This document shows, one piece after another, positions 13,291 to 27,700 of a stretch of DNA of 64,000 bases (its first letter is position 1; every line of letters begins with the position of its first letter). This DNA comes from Archivesica marissinica (lineage: Eukaryota > Mollusca > Bivalvia > Venerida > Vesicomyidae): NCBI GenBank assembly GCA_014843695.1, contig CM026390.1, forward strand, positions 92,752,530-92,816,529, read 5' to 3'. The notes beneath the pieces were generated by a model. It was given only the letters and a program-made list of their open reading frames with translations, ran no database searches and was not told the origin of the DNA. A program made the translations under genes and the position numbers.

Positions 13291-13536
13291 TATATTTAAG
13301 TTTATTTAACGTCGCTACCGGTTTCCCATTTGAGCAATGGGCAGTTTACCCAACAACACCTTTCCTGGGCAGGCTCCAGCGGTTAACCAGTACTTGGTGC
13401 ACCAACCTCCGTAATAAACGGCCAACTTTTTCATATAAATGAGACACGGTCTGGGCGGGGCTCGAACCCGTGACCATCAGAGATGATAGGTTACAGTGGT
13501 ATACAAGTCAGCGACCTTAACCACTCGACCACGGCT
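13291..13536 (-). mobile_element. SINE-C copy with SINE-A-like 3' end
   Basis: On the minus strand the head is tRNA Leu/Ser-like (GGTCGAGTGGTTAAGG A box; GGGTTCGAGCCCC B box). The body carries AACCGCTGGAGCCTGCC. Unlike the two SINE-C copies at 42.4 and 43.1 kb, its 3' end resembles SINE-A (plus strand: TTTATTTAACGTCGCTACC). That indicates a recombined or tail-swapped family. Confidence 0.8.
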
Positions 13537-13883
13537 ATAATTAATAAAATTATTTGTCATTAGTGCTTAAAGAGACACTACATTTATAATTTAGTGAAAA
13601 CGCAAATTTCTACAGAATGCATTTTCCTATTATATGGTATAATTGTTTTCCAAATATTTGCCTGAAATACTGAGTATTTCAATTAATAAACAAATGTCGT
13701 ATACGCGGTTTGTTGACATAGCAAAATAATGTACATAGGGTCGACACCCATGCGTAATACAACTGTTGTATCCTGAATAACAAGATGTATTGTACATATT
13801 TACCGTTATATCTCACATGTGTGCCTATGCATATTTATTTGTAGATTAATCGTAGTTAAATGATCTTTAAGCGACATTATTTC
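13537..13883. other. Unique AT-rich region
   Basis: No gene, RNA or repeat recognised. Confidence 0.6.
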
Positions 13884-14558
13884 ACAGGAGACATGCAGAG
13901 GATAACCTGTCACAGGAGACCTACAGAGGATAACCTGTCACAGGAGACCTGCAGAGGATAACCTGTCACAGGAGATCTGCAGTGGATAACCTGTCACAGG
14001 AGACCTGCAGAGGATAATCTGTCACAGGAGACATGCAGATGATAACATGCTACAGGAGACATGCAGAGGATAATCTGTCACAGGAGATCTACAGAGGATA
14101 ACCTGTCACAGGAGACCTGCAGAGGATAACCTGTCACAGGAGACCTGCAGAGGATAATCTGTCACAGGAGACATGCAGATGATAACATGCTACAGGAGAC
14201 ATGCAGAGGATAACCTGTCACAGGAGACCTACAGAGGATAACATGTCACAGGAGACATGCAGAGGATAACATGTCACAGGAGACCTACAGAGGATAACAT
14301 GTCACAGGAGACCTGCAGAGGATAACATTGTCACAGGAGACCTACAGAGGATAACCTGTCACAGGAGACCTGCAGAGGATAATCTGTCACAGGAGACATG
14401 CAGAGGATAATCTGTCACAGGTGGCATGCAGAGGATAATATGTCACAGGAGACATGCAGAGGATAACATGTCACAGGAGACATGCAGAGGATAACCTGTC
14501 ACAGGAGACATGCAGAGGATAACCTGTCACAGGAGACATGCAGAGGATAACCTGTCAC
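13884..14558. repeat. 28-bp tandem array
   Basis: About 24 copies of a 28-bp unit with the anchor ACAGGAGACCTGCAGAGGAT followed by AACCTGTC. CCTGCAG/CATGCAG/CCTACAG variants alternate. Noncoding. Confidence 0.95.
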
Positions 14559-15269
14559 GTTGTCGACGATTAACAGTGCAAAAATAATCGCTAAAATTCA
14601 CGAATCCTGATAATACAGCTCATTGCTAACACTTCCTATCTAATTTCATTCCACAATGAGGCACATCGGTCAGTTACTTCCCCTGAATACTCCCTAAATG
14701 TAGATAGGTCCTATTAAGTGTTTTCCTCTGTTTTTATCGTTGTTTCCTTTGCACACCATGTTATCAATTTTCATTTACTTTCTAATCTTTGAATTAAATT
14801 AAATTACTGTATCCCGACATCTATTCTACAGTATATGCATTGGGTTGGTATTCGTAAAAAAATCTTATCAATTAATCAACAGGATTTTGATAAAATCACA
14901 TTTATCATACCGCAACATCTGGTTAAGGAGCAACAGTAAAAACAAAGGAATAAAACTGAAATGACGTATTTATATTTTGGGATAAATTGGACTTTATCTA
15001 CCAACGGAGGTAATAGAAAAATCAGCGATGTATCTCATTACACAACAATACTGTAGTGGTATCGGAAATGGCGCACTTACGCATTCAAAGTAGACACGCC
15101 ATTTCTGATATCGCGCCTAAATGCACATGGGAAGATTTGTTTGTGTTCATTATGTACGAGACAATGAGTGGCTAAGATACGTGTTACGAGATATTTAACG
15201 CGATAACTCATTTGAACAAATAAGACAATACACAATTACGTACTCTACTAATTAAAGGGGTAGTGGGTG
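14559..15269. other. Unique region with one imperfect hairpin
   Basis: No gene recognised. At 15058-15113 two arms of the form ATCRGAAATGGCG face each other (ATCGGAAATGGCG, and CGCCATTTCTGAT about 30 bp later). They could form a hairpin or be the ends of a tiny decayed MITE. Confidence 0.5.
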
Positions 15270-15420
15270 AGGGTATTGTTTAATTAACAATTCTTCGAAT
15301 TTGTGAAAAGTGGGTGGGAGTATTGTTTAATTGACAATTCTTCGAATTTGTGAAAAGTGGGTGGGGGTATTGTTTAATTAACAATTCTTCGAATTTGTGA
15401 AAAGTTGGTGGGGTATTGTT
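15270..15420. repeat. 47-bp tandem repeat, three copies
   Basis: ATTGTTTAATTAACAATTC starts near 15275, 15322, 15369 and 15415 with GAATTTGTGAAAAGTGGG between. The spacing is 47, 47 and 46 bp. It adjoins the 22-bp array. Confidence 0.85.
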
Positions 15421-15458
15421 TAATTCACATGTCTTATTTAAACAACGTTTGAGTATAC

Positions 15459-17490
15459 TGGTATTATCTCTGTGGTATACTGGTATTATATCTCCGTGGC
15501 ATACTGGTATTATATCCGTGGTATACTGGTATCATATGTGTGGTATACTGGTATTATATATGTGGTGTACTGGTATTATATATGTGGTATACTGGTATTA
15601 TATATGTGGTGTACTGGTATTATATATGTGGTATACTGGTATTATATATGTGGTATACTGGTATCATATATGTGGTGTACTGGTATTATATATGTGGTGT
15701 ACTGGTATCATATATGTGGTGTACTGGTATCATATATGTGGTATACTGGTATTATATATGTGGTATACTGGTATTATCTCTGTGGTGTACTGGTATTATA
15801 TATGTGGTATACTGGTATTATAGATGTGGTATACTGGTATTATCTCTGTGGTATACTGGTATTATATATGTGGTATACTGGTATTATCTCTGTGGTATAC
15901 TGGTATTATAGATGTGGTATACTGGTATTATCTCTGTGGTGTACTGGTATTATATATGTGGTATACTGGTATTATCTCTATGGTATACTGGTATTATAGA
16001 TGTGGTATACTGGTATTATATCTGTGTCATACTGGTATTATATATGTGGTATACTGGTATTATCTCTACTGGTATTATATCTGTGTCATACTGCTATTAT
16101 ATATGTGGTATACTGGTATTATATATGTGGTATACTGGTATTATCTCTATGGTATACTGGTATTATATATGTGGTATACTGGTAACATATATGTGGTATA
16201 CTGTTATTATATATGTGGTATACTGGTATCATATATGTGGTATACTGGTATTATATATGTGGTATACTGGTATTATATATGTGGTATAATGGTATCATAT
16301 ATGTGGTATACTGGTATTATATATGTGGTATACTGGTATTATATCCGTGGTATACTGGTATTATATCCGCGGTATACTGGTATTATATATGTGGTATACT
16401 GGTATTATATATGTGGTATACTGGTATTATATATGTGGTATACTGGTATTATATCCGTGGTATACTGGTATTATAGATGTGGTATACTGGTATTATATAT
16501 GTGGTATACTGGTATTATATCCGTGGCATACTGGTATTATATATGTGGTATACTGGTATTATATATGTGGTATACTGGTATTATATATGTGGTATACTGG
16601 TATTATCTCTATGGTATACTGGTATTATATCCGTAGTATACTGGTATTATATATGTGGTATACTGGTATTATAGATGTGGTATACTGTTATTATAGATGT
16701 GGTATACTGGTATTATATATGTGGTATACTGGTATTATAGATGTTGTATACTGGTATTATAGATGTGGTATACTGGTATTATAGATGTGGTATACTGGTA
16801 TTATATATGTGGTATACTGGTATTATAGATGTGGTATACTGGTATTATATATGTGGTATACTGGTATTATAGATGTGGTATACTGGTATTATATATGTTG
16901 TATACTGGTATTATATATTTGGTATACTGGTATTATCTCTATGGTATACTGGTATTATATACGTGGTATACTGGTATTATATCCGTGGCATACTGGTATT
17001 ATATCCGTGGTATACTGGTATTAGGCCTCGACAAATGTTTAATTTCTTACTCGTCCTACTGGGCGAGTGATGCCACTGTCCCACTCGTCCAGATTGGACT
17101 ATCACTCGTCCCATGTATTTTAGGAAAATTAAAAATCGTCAGAATTGCACTTTAATTGATTTAAAATATCCTCGGTGATTTCTCATTATCACGCCTGGTA
17201 ATCATTCCGAAGAAAGTAAAACGGATATTATTTTATTTTGTTCCTTCGATTTGTATTTGATATTTAGCTGAAATTTTCACTCGTCCGACTGGGCAAGCGA
17301 CTTGGAATTTCTACTCGTCCAGATCGAAAAGTCACTCGTAAATACGAGCGGACGAGTGGATTTGTCGAGCCCTGTGGTATTATATCCGTGGTATACTGGT
17401 ATTATATCCGTGGTATACTGGTATTATAGATGTGGTATACTGGTATTATATATGTGGTATACTGGTATTATCTCTGTGGTATACTTGTAA
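15459..17490. repeat. 22-bp tandem array
   Basis: About 75 copies of a 22-bp unit with the anchor GGTATACTGGTATTATAT plus ATGT, CTCTGT, CCGT or AGATGT variants. Three units make 66 bp, so all three forward frames stay open for long distances, giving Trp-Tyr-Thr-Gly-Ile-Ile-type frames. These are shadows, not proteins. The array is split by a 351-bp transposable element at 17024-17374 and resumes in phase. Confidence 0.96.
17024..17374. mobile_element. hAT-like MITE inserted in 22-bp array
   Basis: The 351-bp insert has terminal inverted repeats GGCCTCGACAAAT (left) and, read from the right end inward, GGGCTCGACAAAT. It is flanked by the 8-bp direct repeat TGGTATTA (17016-17023, 17375-17382). 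Removing the insert and one 8-bp copy restores the array in register. Eight-bp duplications and ends of this type fit hAT elements. Subterminal ACTCGTCC motifs recur five or more times in both orientations, as expected for transposase binding sites. No coding capacity. Confidence 0.85.
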
Positions 17491-18267
17491 TATCTGGTAT
17501 GTTACATGCATTGATATCAAATAGTATAGATCTATGTTTACGGAATGAGTGAACATTCAAGTTTATACGGCTATTCTTTCTCTTTGCCCCCCGCTTCACC
17601 TGGGGACTTCACCTACAAAAGAAGGTTGGACTTTGGAAGGTCATCATATGCCCATATTACTGGACGACATTAACCCAATAAAACGCAAAAAACAACACTT
17701 ACCCATCGCCGATAACAACACACTTTATATTTCCAGTAGCCATTAATAGGCTACAAATACATAAAATAACAGATTAACACTTTGTCATGTTTACGAAGTC
17801 CATTGTAACATTTCGGGCTAAGTGTATACGTATACTACATATAACACTATACTAAATGTCCTTATTGCGTAAACAGTTGTACCGTTCACATTATCTAAAT
17901 ATATATATATATATTTAGTGGTATTCCACTATTTCTCAATGTATCATGAAACTTAATATATCTCTAATAATGATCGCTTGACTAGTTTTACGTGTTTACT
18001 ATGTCTGTTAAATTGATCGTATAAAGTAAATTTCCGTGCATTCACTTCCTGCTTTATTGTCCACTAGTGTAGGTAGTCACGGCTTCCGAACCCAATAAAG
18101 CCCCACCATCACTACTTCCTTATTAAGGTGTTATACTTTGTGTTATATACATCATGGTTACCCTGGTTACTGTAGGAAATATAATATATATTCTCTACTC
18201 ATTCCCCTCAAGTAGGAGCTCACATAGTTATGTGCATATTAAGGTCATAGAGTAGATTTATTGATTT
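17491..18267. other. Unique region, no gene recognised
   Basis: AT-rich DNA with a short TA run near 17900. Short open frames lack recognisable features. Confidence 0.5.
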
Positions 18268-18558
18268 GTGTGTTTTACGTTTATTTATCGTCGCTACCGG
18301 TTGCCAATATGAGCGACGCCTCCTGAAGAGATTAGTTATTTTAGATTTTTGGAGGATAGTGCAATGATACAGAGAGAGACCCATTCCAGAGTCTCATCTG
18401 GTTCATTTACGTGCACGGTGTACAGCACGGACACGAGACATCGGATTAAAGTCCCAATTGAAAGACTGTAAATTTTATTAGGGTCAGACGGGAAATCGAA
18501 CCTGCGATCCCTGGATTACACGTCCAGCGAGTTACCACTGGACTACAGATCCATCTGA
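18268..18558 (-). mobile_element. SINE-A, complete, with target duplication
   Basis: Best complete copy of the family. On the minus strand the head has TAGTCCAGTGGTAACTCGC (A box) and GCAGGTTCGATTTCCC (B box). The body follows (CTTTCA, then GTGCACGTAAA), and the 3' end is CGACGATAAATAAACG with an ACAC tail. Direct repeats TTATTGATTT lie at 18258-18267 and 18559-18568. The family core resembles conserved-core SINEs of marine invertebrates; I do not assign a named family. Confidence 0.9.
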
Positions 18559-18732
18559 TTATTGATTTTGTAAAATACATATTTATGTACCCAACCGTTA
18601 CTCAAATGTAAACTATTTTCAGCAATAAGTATTTACACTAGGGATATTCGAATACCCACTAAAAGGACAGGTGAAATTGCACTAAATATACTAACTATGC
18701 ACAACACGTATTAGAAATGCATGTCAAGTTTC

Positions 18733-21700
18733 AGTAACGTGATTACGTAGCTTACCGCTGTATCTCGCCCTGTCCAGTGTCAGTAAGGTGATTACGTAAC
18801 TTACCGCTGTATCTCGCCCTGTCCAGTGTCAGTAACGCGATTACGTAACTTACCGCTGTATCTCGCCCTGTCCAGTGTCAGTAACGTGGTTACGTAACTA
18901 ACCGCTGTATCTCGCCCTGTCCAGTGTCAGTAACGTGGTTATGTAGCTTACCGCTGTATCTCGCCCTGTCCAGTGTCAGTAACATGATTATGTAGCTTAC
19001 AATTGTATCTCGCCCTGTCCAGTGTCAGTAACATGGTAGCTTACCGTTGTATCTCGTCCTGTCCAGTGTCAGTAACGTGGTAGCTTACCGTTGTATCTCG
19101 TCCTGTCCAGTGTCAGTAACGTCGTAACGTACCGCTGTATCTCGCCCTGTCCAGTGTCAGTAACGTGGTTACGTAACTAACCGCTGTATCTCGCCCTGTC
19201 CAGTGTCAGTAACGTGGTTATGTAGCTTACCGCTGTATCTCGCCCTGTCCAGTGTCAGTAACATGATTATGTAGCTTACAATTGTATCTCGCCCTGTCCA
19301 GTGTCAGTAACAGTGTCTTACCGTTGTATCTCGTCCTGTCCAGTGTCAGTAACGTGGTGCTTACCGTGTATCTCGTCCTGTCCAGTGTCAGTAACGTCGT
19401 ACGTACCCTGTATCTCCCTGTCCAGTGTCAGTAACGTGGTAGCTTACCGTTGTATCTCGCCCTGTCCAGTGTCAGTAACGTGGTAGCTTACCGCTGTATC
19501 TCGTCCTGTCCAGTGTCAGTAACGTCGTAACGTACCGCTGTATCTCGCCCTGTCCAGTGTCAGTAACGTGGTAGCTTACCGCTGTATCTCGCCCTGTCCA
19601 GTGTCAGTAACGTGGTGGCTTACCGCTGTATCTCGCCCTGTCCAGTGTCAGTAACGTGGTAGCTTACCGTTGTATCTCGCCCTGTCCAGTGTCAGTAACG
19701 TGGTAGCTTACCGTTGTATATCGCCCTGTCCGGTGTCAGTAACGTGGTAGCTTACCGTTGTATATTGCCCTGTCCAGTGTCAGTAACGTGGTAGCTTACA
19801 GCTGTATCTCGTCCTGTCCAGTGTCAGTAACGTCGTAACGTACCGCTGTATCTCGCTCTGTCCAGTGTCAGTAACGTGGTAGCTTACCGCTGTATCTCGT
19901 CCTGTCCAGTGTCAGTAACGTCGTAGCGTACCGCTGTATATCGCTCTGTCCAGTGTCAGTAACGTGGTAGCTTACCGTTGTATATCGCCCTGTCCAGTGT
20001 CAGTAACGTGTAGTACCCACCCCCACAAACTGGTAGCTTACCGTTGTATATCGCCCTGTCCAGTGTCAGTGACGTGGTTACGTAACTTACCGTTGTATAT
20101 CGTCCTGTCCAGTGTCATTAACGTGGTAGCTTACCGTTGTATATCGCCCTGTCCAGTGTCAGTAACGTGGTTACGTAACTTACAGCTGTATCTCGCCCTG
20201 TCCAGTGTCAGTAACGTGATAGCTTACCGCTGTATATTGCCCTGTCCAGTGTCAGTAACGTGGTAGCTTACCGTTGTATATTGCCCTGTCCAGTGTCAGT
20301 AACGTTGTAGCTTACCGCTGTATCTCGCCCTGTCCAGTGTCAGTAACATGATTATGTAGCTTACAATTGTATCTCGCCCTGTCCAGTGTCAGTAACGTGG
20401 TTATGTAGCTTACCGCTGTATCTCGCCCTGTCAAGTGTCAGTAACATGATTATGTAGCTTACAATTGTATCTCGCCCTGTCCAGTGTCAGTAACATGGTA
20501 GCTTACCGTTGTATCTCGTCCTGTCTAGTGTCAGTAACGTGGTAGCTTACCGTTGTATCTCGTCCTGTCCAGTGTCAGTAACATCGTAACGTACCACTGT
20601 ATCTCGCCCTGTCCAGTGTCAGTAACGTGGTTACGTAATTAACCGCTGTATCTCGCCCTGTCCAGTGTCAGTAACGTGGTTATGTAGATTACCGCAGTAT
20701 CTCGCCCTGTCCAGTGTCAGTAACATGATTATGTAGCTTACAATTGTATCTCGCCCTGTCCAGTGTCAGTAACGTGGTAGCTTACCGTTGTATCTCGCCC
20801 TGTCCAGTGTCAGTAACGTGATTACGTAACTTACCGCTGTATCTCGCCCTGTCCAGTGTCAGTAACGTGATTACGTAACGTACCGCTGTATCTCGTCCTG
20901 TCCAGTGTCAGTAACGTGGTTGCTTACCGCTGTATCTCGTCCTGTCCAGTGTCAGTAACGTCGTAGCGTACCACTGTATCTCACTCTGTCCAGTGTCAGT
21001 AACGTGGTAGCTTACCGTTGTATATCGCCCTGTCCAGTGTCAGTAACGTGGTAGCTTACCGCTGTATCTCGTCCTGTCCAGTGTCAGTAACGTCGTAACG
21101 TACCGCTGTATCTCGCTCTGTCCAGTGTCAGTAACGTGGTAGCTTACCGCTGTATATTGCCCTGTCCAGTGTCAGTAACGTGGTGGCTTACCGTTGTATA
21201 TCGCCCTGTCCGGTGTCAGTAACGTGGTAGCTTACCGTTGTATATTGCCCTGTCCAGTGTCAGTAACGTGGTAGCTTACAGCTGTATCTCGTCCAGTCCA
21301 GTGTCAGTAACGTCGTAACGTACCGCTGTATCTCGCTCTGTCCAGTGTCAGTAACGTGGTAGCTTACCGCTGTATCTCGTCCTGTCCAGTGTCAGTAACA
21401 TCGTAACGTACCGCTGTATATCGCTCTGTCCAGTGTCAGTAACGTGGTAGCTTACCGTTGTATATCGCCCTGTCCAGTGTCAGTGACGTGGTTACGTAAC
21501 TTACCGTTGTATATCGTCCTGTCCAGTGTCATTAACGTGGTAGCTTACCGTTGTATATCGCCCTGTCCAGTGTCAGTAACGTGGTTACGTAACTTACAGC
21601 TGTATCTCGCCCTGTCCAGTGTCAGTAACGTGATAGCATACCGCTGTATATTGCCCTGTCCAGTGTCAGTAACGTGGTAGCTTACCGTTGTATATTGCCC

Positions 21701-24700
21701 TGTCCAGTGTCAGTAACGTTGTAGCTTACCGCTGTATCTCGCCCTGTCCAGTGTCAGTAACATGATTATGTAGCTTACAATTGTATCTCGCCCTGTCCAG
21801 TGTCAGTAACGTGGTTATGTAGCTTACCGCTGTATCTCGCCCTGACAAGTGTCAGTAACATGATTATGTAGCTTACAATTGTATCTCGCCCTGTCCAGTG
21901 TCAGTAACATGGTAGCTTACCGTTGTATCTCGTCCTGTCTAGTGTCAGTAACGTGGTAGCTTACCGTTGTATCTCGTCCTGTCCAGTGTCAGTAACGTCG
22001 TAACGTACCGCTGTATCTCGCCCTGTCCAGTGTCAGTAACGTGGTTACGTAACTAACCGCTGTATCTCGCCCTGTCCAGTGTCAGTAACGTGGTTATGTA
22101 GCTTACCGCTGTATCTCGCCCTGTCCAGTGTCAGTAACATGATTATGTAGCTTACAATTGTATCTCGCCCTGTCCAGTGTCAGTAACGTGGTAGCTTACC
22201 GTTGTATCTCGTCCAGTCCAGTGTCAGTAGCGTCGTAACGTACCACTGTATCTCGCCCTGACCAGTGTCAGTAACGTGGTTACGTAACTAACCGCTGTAT
22301 CTCGCCCTGTCCAGTGTCAGTAACATGATTATGTAGCTTACAATTGTATCTCGCCCTGTCCAGTGTCAGTAACGTGGTAGCTTACCGTTGTATCTCGCCC
22401 TGTCCAGTGTCAGTAACGTGATTACGTAACTTACCGCTGTATTTCGCCCTGTCAAGTGGCAGTAACGTGATTACGTAACGTACCGCTGTATCTCGTCCTG
22501 TCCAGTGTCAGTAACGTGGTAGCTTACCGCTGTATCTCGTCCTGTCCAGTGTCAGTAACATCGTAACGTACCGCTGTATCTCGCTCTGTCCAGTGTCAGT
22601 AACGTGGTAGCTTACCGTTGTATATCGCCCTGTCCAGTGTCAGTAACGTGGTAGCTTACCGCTGTATCTCGTCCTGTCCAGTGTCAGTAACGTCGTAACG
22701 TACCACTGTATCTCGCTCTGTCCAGTGTCAGTAACGTGGTAGCTTACCGTTGTATAACGCCCTGTCCAGTGTCAGTAACGTGGTAGCTTACCGTTGTATA
22801 TCGCCCTGTCCAGTGTCAGTAACGTGGTAGCTTACCGTTGTATATTGCCCTGTCCAGTGTCAGTAACGTGGTAGCTTACCGCTGTATATCGCTCTGTCCA
22901 GTGTCAGTAACGTGGTAGCTTACCGTTGTATATCGCCCTGTCCAGTGTCAGTAACGTGGTTACGTAACTTACCGTTGTATATCGTCCTGTCCAGTGTCAT
23001 TAACGTGGTAGCTTACCGTTGTATATCGCCCTGTCCAGTGTCAGTAACGTGGTTACGTAACTTACAGCTGTATCTCGCCCTGTCCAGTGTCAGTAACGTG
23101 ATAGCTTACCGCTGTATATTGCCCTGTCCAGTGTCAGTAACGTGGTAGCTTACCGTTGTATATTGCCCTGTCCAGTGTCAGTAACGTTGTAGCTTACCGC
23201 TGTATCTCGCCCTGTCCAGTGTCAGTAACATGATTATGTAGCTTACAATTGTATCTCGCCCTGTCCAGTGTCAGTAACGTGGTTATGTAGCTTACCGCTG
23301 TATCTCGCCCTGTCAAGTGTCAGTAACATGATTATGTAGCTTACAATTGTATCTCGCCCTGTCCAGTGTCAGTAACATGGTAGCTTACCGTTGTATCTCG
23401 TCCTGTCTAGTGTCAGTAACGTGGTAGCTTACCGTTGTATCTCGTCCTGTCCAGTGTCAGTAACGTCGTAACGTACCGCTGTATCTCGCCCTGTCCAGTG
23501 TCAGTAACGTGGTTACGTAACTAACCGCTGTATCTCGCCTGTCCAGTGTCAGTAACGTGATAGCTTACCGCTGTATCTCGCCCTGTCCACAAACAACACA
23601 CCCCCACAAACACACCTGTATCTCGCCCTGCCAGTGTCAGTAACGTGTTACGTAACTAACCGCTGTATCTCGCCCTGTCCAGTGTCAGTAACATGATTAT
23701 GTAGCTTACAATTGTATCTCGCCCTGTCCAGTGTCAGTAACGTGGTAGCTTACCGTTGTATCTCGCCCTGTCCAGTGTCAGTAACGTGGTACTACCCTGT
23801 ATTCCCCTGTCAGTGCAGTAACGTGGTAACTACCGCTGTATCTCGCCTGTCCAGTGTCAGTAACGTGATTACAACACCCACCACACCAATGCCCTGTCCA
23901 GTGTCAGTAACGTGGTAGCTTACCGCTGTATCTCGTCCTGTCCAGTGTCAGTAACGTCGTAGCTACCGTTATATCGCCCTGTCCAGTGTCAGTAACGTGG
24001 TAGCTTACCGTTGTATATCGCCCTGTCCAGTGTCAGTAACGTGGTAGCTTACCGCTGTATCTCGTCCAGTCCAGTGTCAGTAACTCGTAACGTACCGCTG
24101 TATCTCGCTCTGTCCAGTGTCAGTAACGTGGTAGCTTACCGTTGTATCTCGTCCTGTCCAGTGTCAGTAACGTCGTAACGTACCGCTGTATATCGCCCTG
24201 TCCAGTGTCAGTAACGTGGTTACGTAACTAACCGCTGTATCTCGCCCTGTCCAGTGTCAGTAACGTGGTTATGTAGCTTACCGCTGTATCTCGCCCTGTC
24301 CAGTGTCAGTAACATGATTATGTAGCTTACAATTGTATCTCGCCCTGTCCAGTGTCAGTAACGTGGTAGCTTACCGTTGTATCTCGTCCAGTCCAGTGTC
24401 AGTAGCGTCGTAACGTACCACTGTATCTCGCCCTGACCAGTGTCAGTAACATGGTTACGTAACTAACCGCTGTATCTCGCCCTGTCCAGTGTCAGTAACA
24501 TGATTATGTAGCTTACAATTGTATCTCGCCCTGTCCAGTGTCAGTAACGTGGTAGCTTACCGTTGTATCTCGCCCTGTCCAGTGTCAGTAACGTGATTAC
24601 GTAACTTACCGCTGTATTTCGCCCTGTCAAGTGGCAGTAACGTGATTACGTAACGTACCGCTGTATCTCGTCCTGTCCAGTGTCAGTAACGTGGTAGCTT

Positions 24701-27700
24701 ACCGCTGTATCTCGTCCTGTCCAGTGTCAGTAACATCGTAACGTACCGCTGTATCTCGCTCTGTCCAGTGTCAGTAACGTGGTAGCTTACCGTTGTATAT
24801 CGCCCTGTCCAGTGTCAGTAACGTGGTAGCTTACCGCTGTATCTCGTCCTGTCCAGTGTCAGTAACGTCGTAACGTACCACTGTATCTCGCTCTGTCCAG
24901 TGTCAGTAACGTGGTAGCTTACCGTTGTATAACGCCCTGTCCAGTGTCAGTAACGTGGTAGCTTACCGTTGTATATCGCCCTGTCCAGTGTCAGTAACGT
25001 GGTAGCTTACCGTTGTATATTGCCCTGTCCAGTGTCAGTAACGTGGTAGCTTACCGCTGTATATCGCTCTGTCCAGTGTCAGTAACGTGGTAGCTTACCG
25101 TTGTCTATCGCCCTGTCCAGTGTCAGTAACGTGGTTACGTAACTTACCGTTGTATATCGTCCTGTCCAGTGTCATTAACGTGGTAGCTTACCGTTGTATA
25201 TCGCCCTGTCCAGTGTCAGTAACGTGGTTACGTAACTTACAGCTGTATCTCGCCCTGTCCAGTGTCAGTAACGTGATAGCTTACCGCTGTATATTGCCCT
25301 GTCCAGTGTCAGTAACGTGGTAGCTTACCGTTGTATATTGCCCTGTCCAGTGTCAGTAACGTTGTAGCTTACCGCTGTATCTCGCCCTGTCCAGTGTCAG
25401 TAACATGATTATGTAGCTTACAATTGTATCTCGCCCTGTCCAGTGTCAGTAACGTGGTTATGTAGCTTACCGCTGTATCTAGCCCTGTCAAGTGTCAGTA
25501 ACATGATTATGTAGCTTACAATTGTATCTCGCCCTGTCCAGTGTCAGTAACATGGTAGCTTACCGTTGTATCTCGTCCTGTCTAGTGTCAGTAACGTGGT
25601 AGCTTACCGTTGTATCTCGTCCTGTCCAGTGTCAGTAACGTCGTAACGTACCGCTGTATCTCGCCCTGTCCAGTGTCAGTAACGTGGTTACGTAACTAAC
25701 CGCTGTATCTCGCTCTGTCCAGTGTCAGTAACGTGGTTATGTAGCTTACCGCTGTATCTCGCCCTGTCCAGTGTCAGTAACATGATTATGTAGCTTACAA
25801 TTGTATCTCACCCTGTCCAGTGTCAGTAACGTGGTAGCTTACCGTTGTATCTCGTCCTGTCCAGTGTCAGTAGTGTCGTAACGTACCACTGTATCTCGCC
25901 CTGACCAGTGTCAGTAACGTGGTTACGTAACTAACCGCTGTATCTCGCCCTGTCCAGTGTCAGTAACATGATTATGTAGCTTACAATTGTATCTCGCCCT
26001 GTCCAGTGTCAGTAACGTGGTAGCTTACCGTTGTATCTCGCCCTGTCCAGTGTCAGTAACGTGATTACGTAACTTACCGCTGTATTTCGCCCTGTCAAGT
26101 GGCAGTAACGTGATTACGTAACGTACCGCTGTATCTCGTCCTGTCCAGTGTCAGTAACGTGGTAGCTTACCGCTGTATCTCGTCCTGTCCAGTGTCAGTA
26201 ACATCGTAACGTACCGCTGTATCTCGCTCTGTCTAGTGTCAGTAACGTGGTAGCTTACCGTTGTATATCGCCCTGTCCAGTGTCAGTAACGTGGTAGCTT
26301 ACCGCTGTATCTCGTCCTGTCCAGTGTCAGTAACGTGGTAGCTTACCGTTTTATATTGCCCTGTCCAGTGTCAGTAACGTGGTAGCTTACCGTTGTATAT
26401 CGCTCTGTCCAGTGTCAGTAACGTGGTAGCTTACCGTTGTATCTCGTCCAGTCCAGTGTCAGTAACATCGTAACGTACCGCTGTATCTTGCTATGTCCAG
26501 TGTCAGTAACGTGGTAGCTTACCGCTGTATCTCGTCCTGTCCAGTGTCAGTAACGTGGTAGCTTACCGTTGAATATCGCCCTGTCCAGTGTCAGTAACGT
26601 GGTTACGTAACTTACCGTTGTATATCGTCCTGTCCAGTGTCAGTAACGTGGTAGCTTACCGTTGTATATCGCCCTGTCCAGTTTCAGTAACGTGGTTACG
26701 TAACTTACAGCTGTATCTCGCCCTTTCCAGTGTCAGTAACGTGATAGCTTACCGCTGTATCTTGCCCTGTCCAGTGTCAGTAACGTGGTAGCTTACCGTT
26801 GTATATTGCCCTTTCCAGTGTCAGTAACGTGGTAGCTTACCGCTGTATCTCGCCCTGTCCAGTGTCAGTAACATGATTATGTAGCTTACAATTGTATCTC
26901 GCCCTGTCCAGTGTCAGTAACGTGGAAGCTTACCGTTGTATATTGCCCTGTCCAGTGTCAGTAACGTGGTAGCTTACCGTTGTATATTGCCCTGTCCAGT
27001 GTCAGTAACGTGGTAGCTTACCGCTGTATCTCGTCCTGTCCAGTGTCAGTAACGTCGTAACGTACCGCTGTAACTAGCTCTGTCCAGTGTCAGTAACGTG
27101 GTAGCTTACCGCTGTATCTCGTCCTGTCCAGTGTCAGTAACGTCGTAATATACCGCTGTATATCGCTCTTTCCAGTGTCAGTAACGTGGTAGCTTACCGT
27201 TGTATATCGCCCTGTCCAGTGTCAGTAACGTGGTAGCTTACCGTTGTATATCGCCCTGTCCAGTGTCAGTAACGTGGTTACATAACTTACCGTTGTATAT
27301 CGTCCTGTCCAGTGTCAGTAACGTTATAGCTTACCGCTGTATATTGCCCTGTCCAGTGTCAGTAACGTGGTAGCTTACCGCTGTATCTCGCCCTGTCCAG
27401 TGTCAGTAACATGATTATGTAGCTTACAATTGTATCTCGCCCTGTCCAGTGTCAGTAACGTGGTAGCTTACCGTTGTATATTGCCCTGTCCAGTGTCAGT
27501 AACGTGGTAGCTTACCGTTGTATATTGCCCTGTCCAGTGTCAGTAACGTGGTAGCATACCGCTGTATCTCGTCCTGTCCAGTGTCAGTAACGTCGTAACG
27601 TACCGCTGTAACTCGCTATGTCCAGTGTCAGTAACGTGGTAGCTTACCGTTGTATATCGCCCTGTCCAGTGTCAGTAACGTGGTAGCTTACCGTTGTATA

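Noticed and set aside
15416..17155. Overlapping long forward ORFs with Trp-Tyr-Thr-Gly-Ile-Ile repeats
   Set aside because: All three frames are open at once because three 22-bp units make 66 bp without stops. There is no codon bias or start context.
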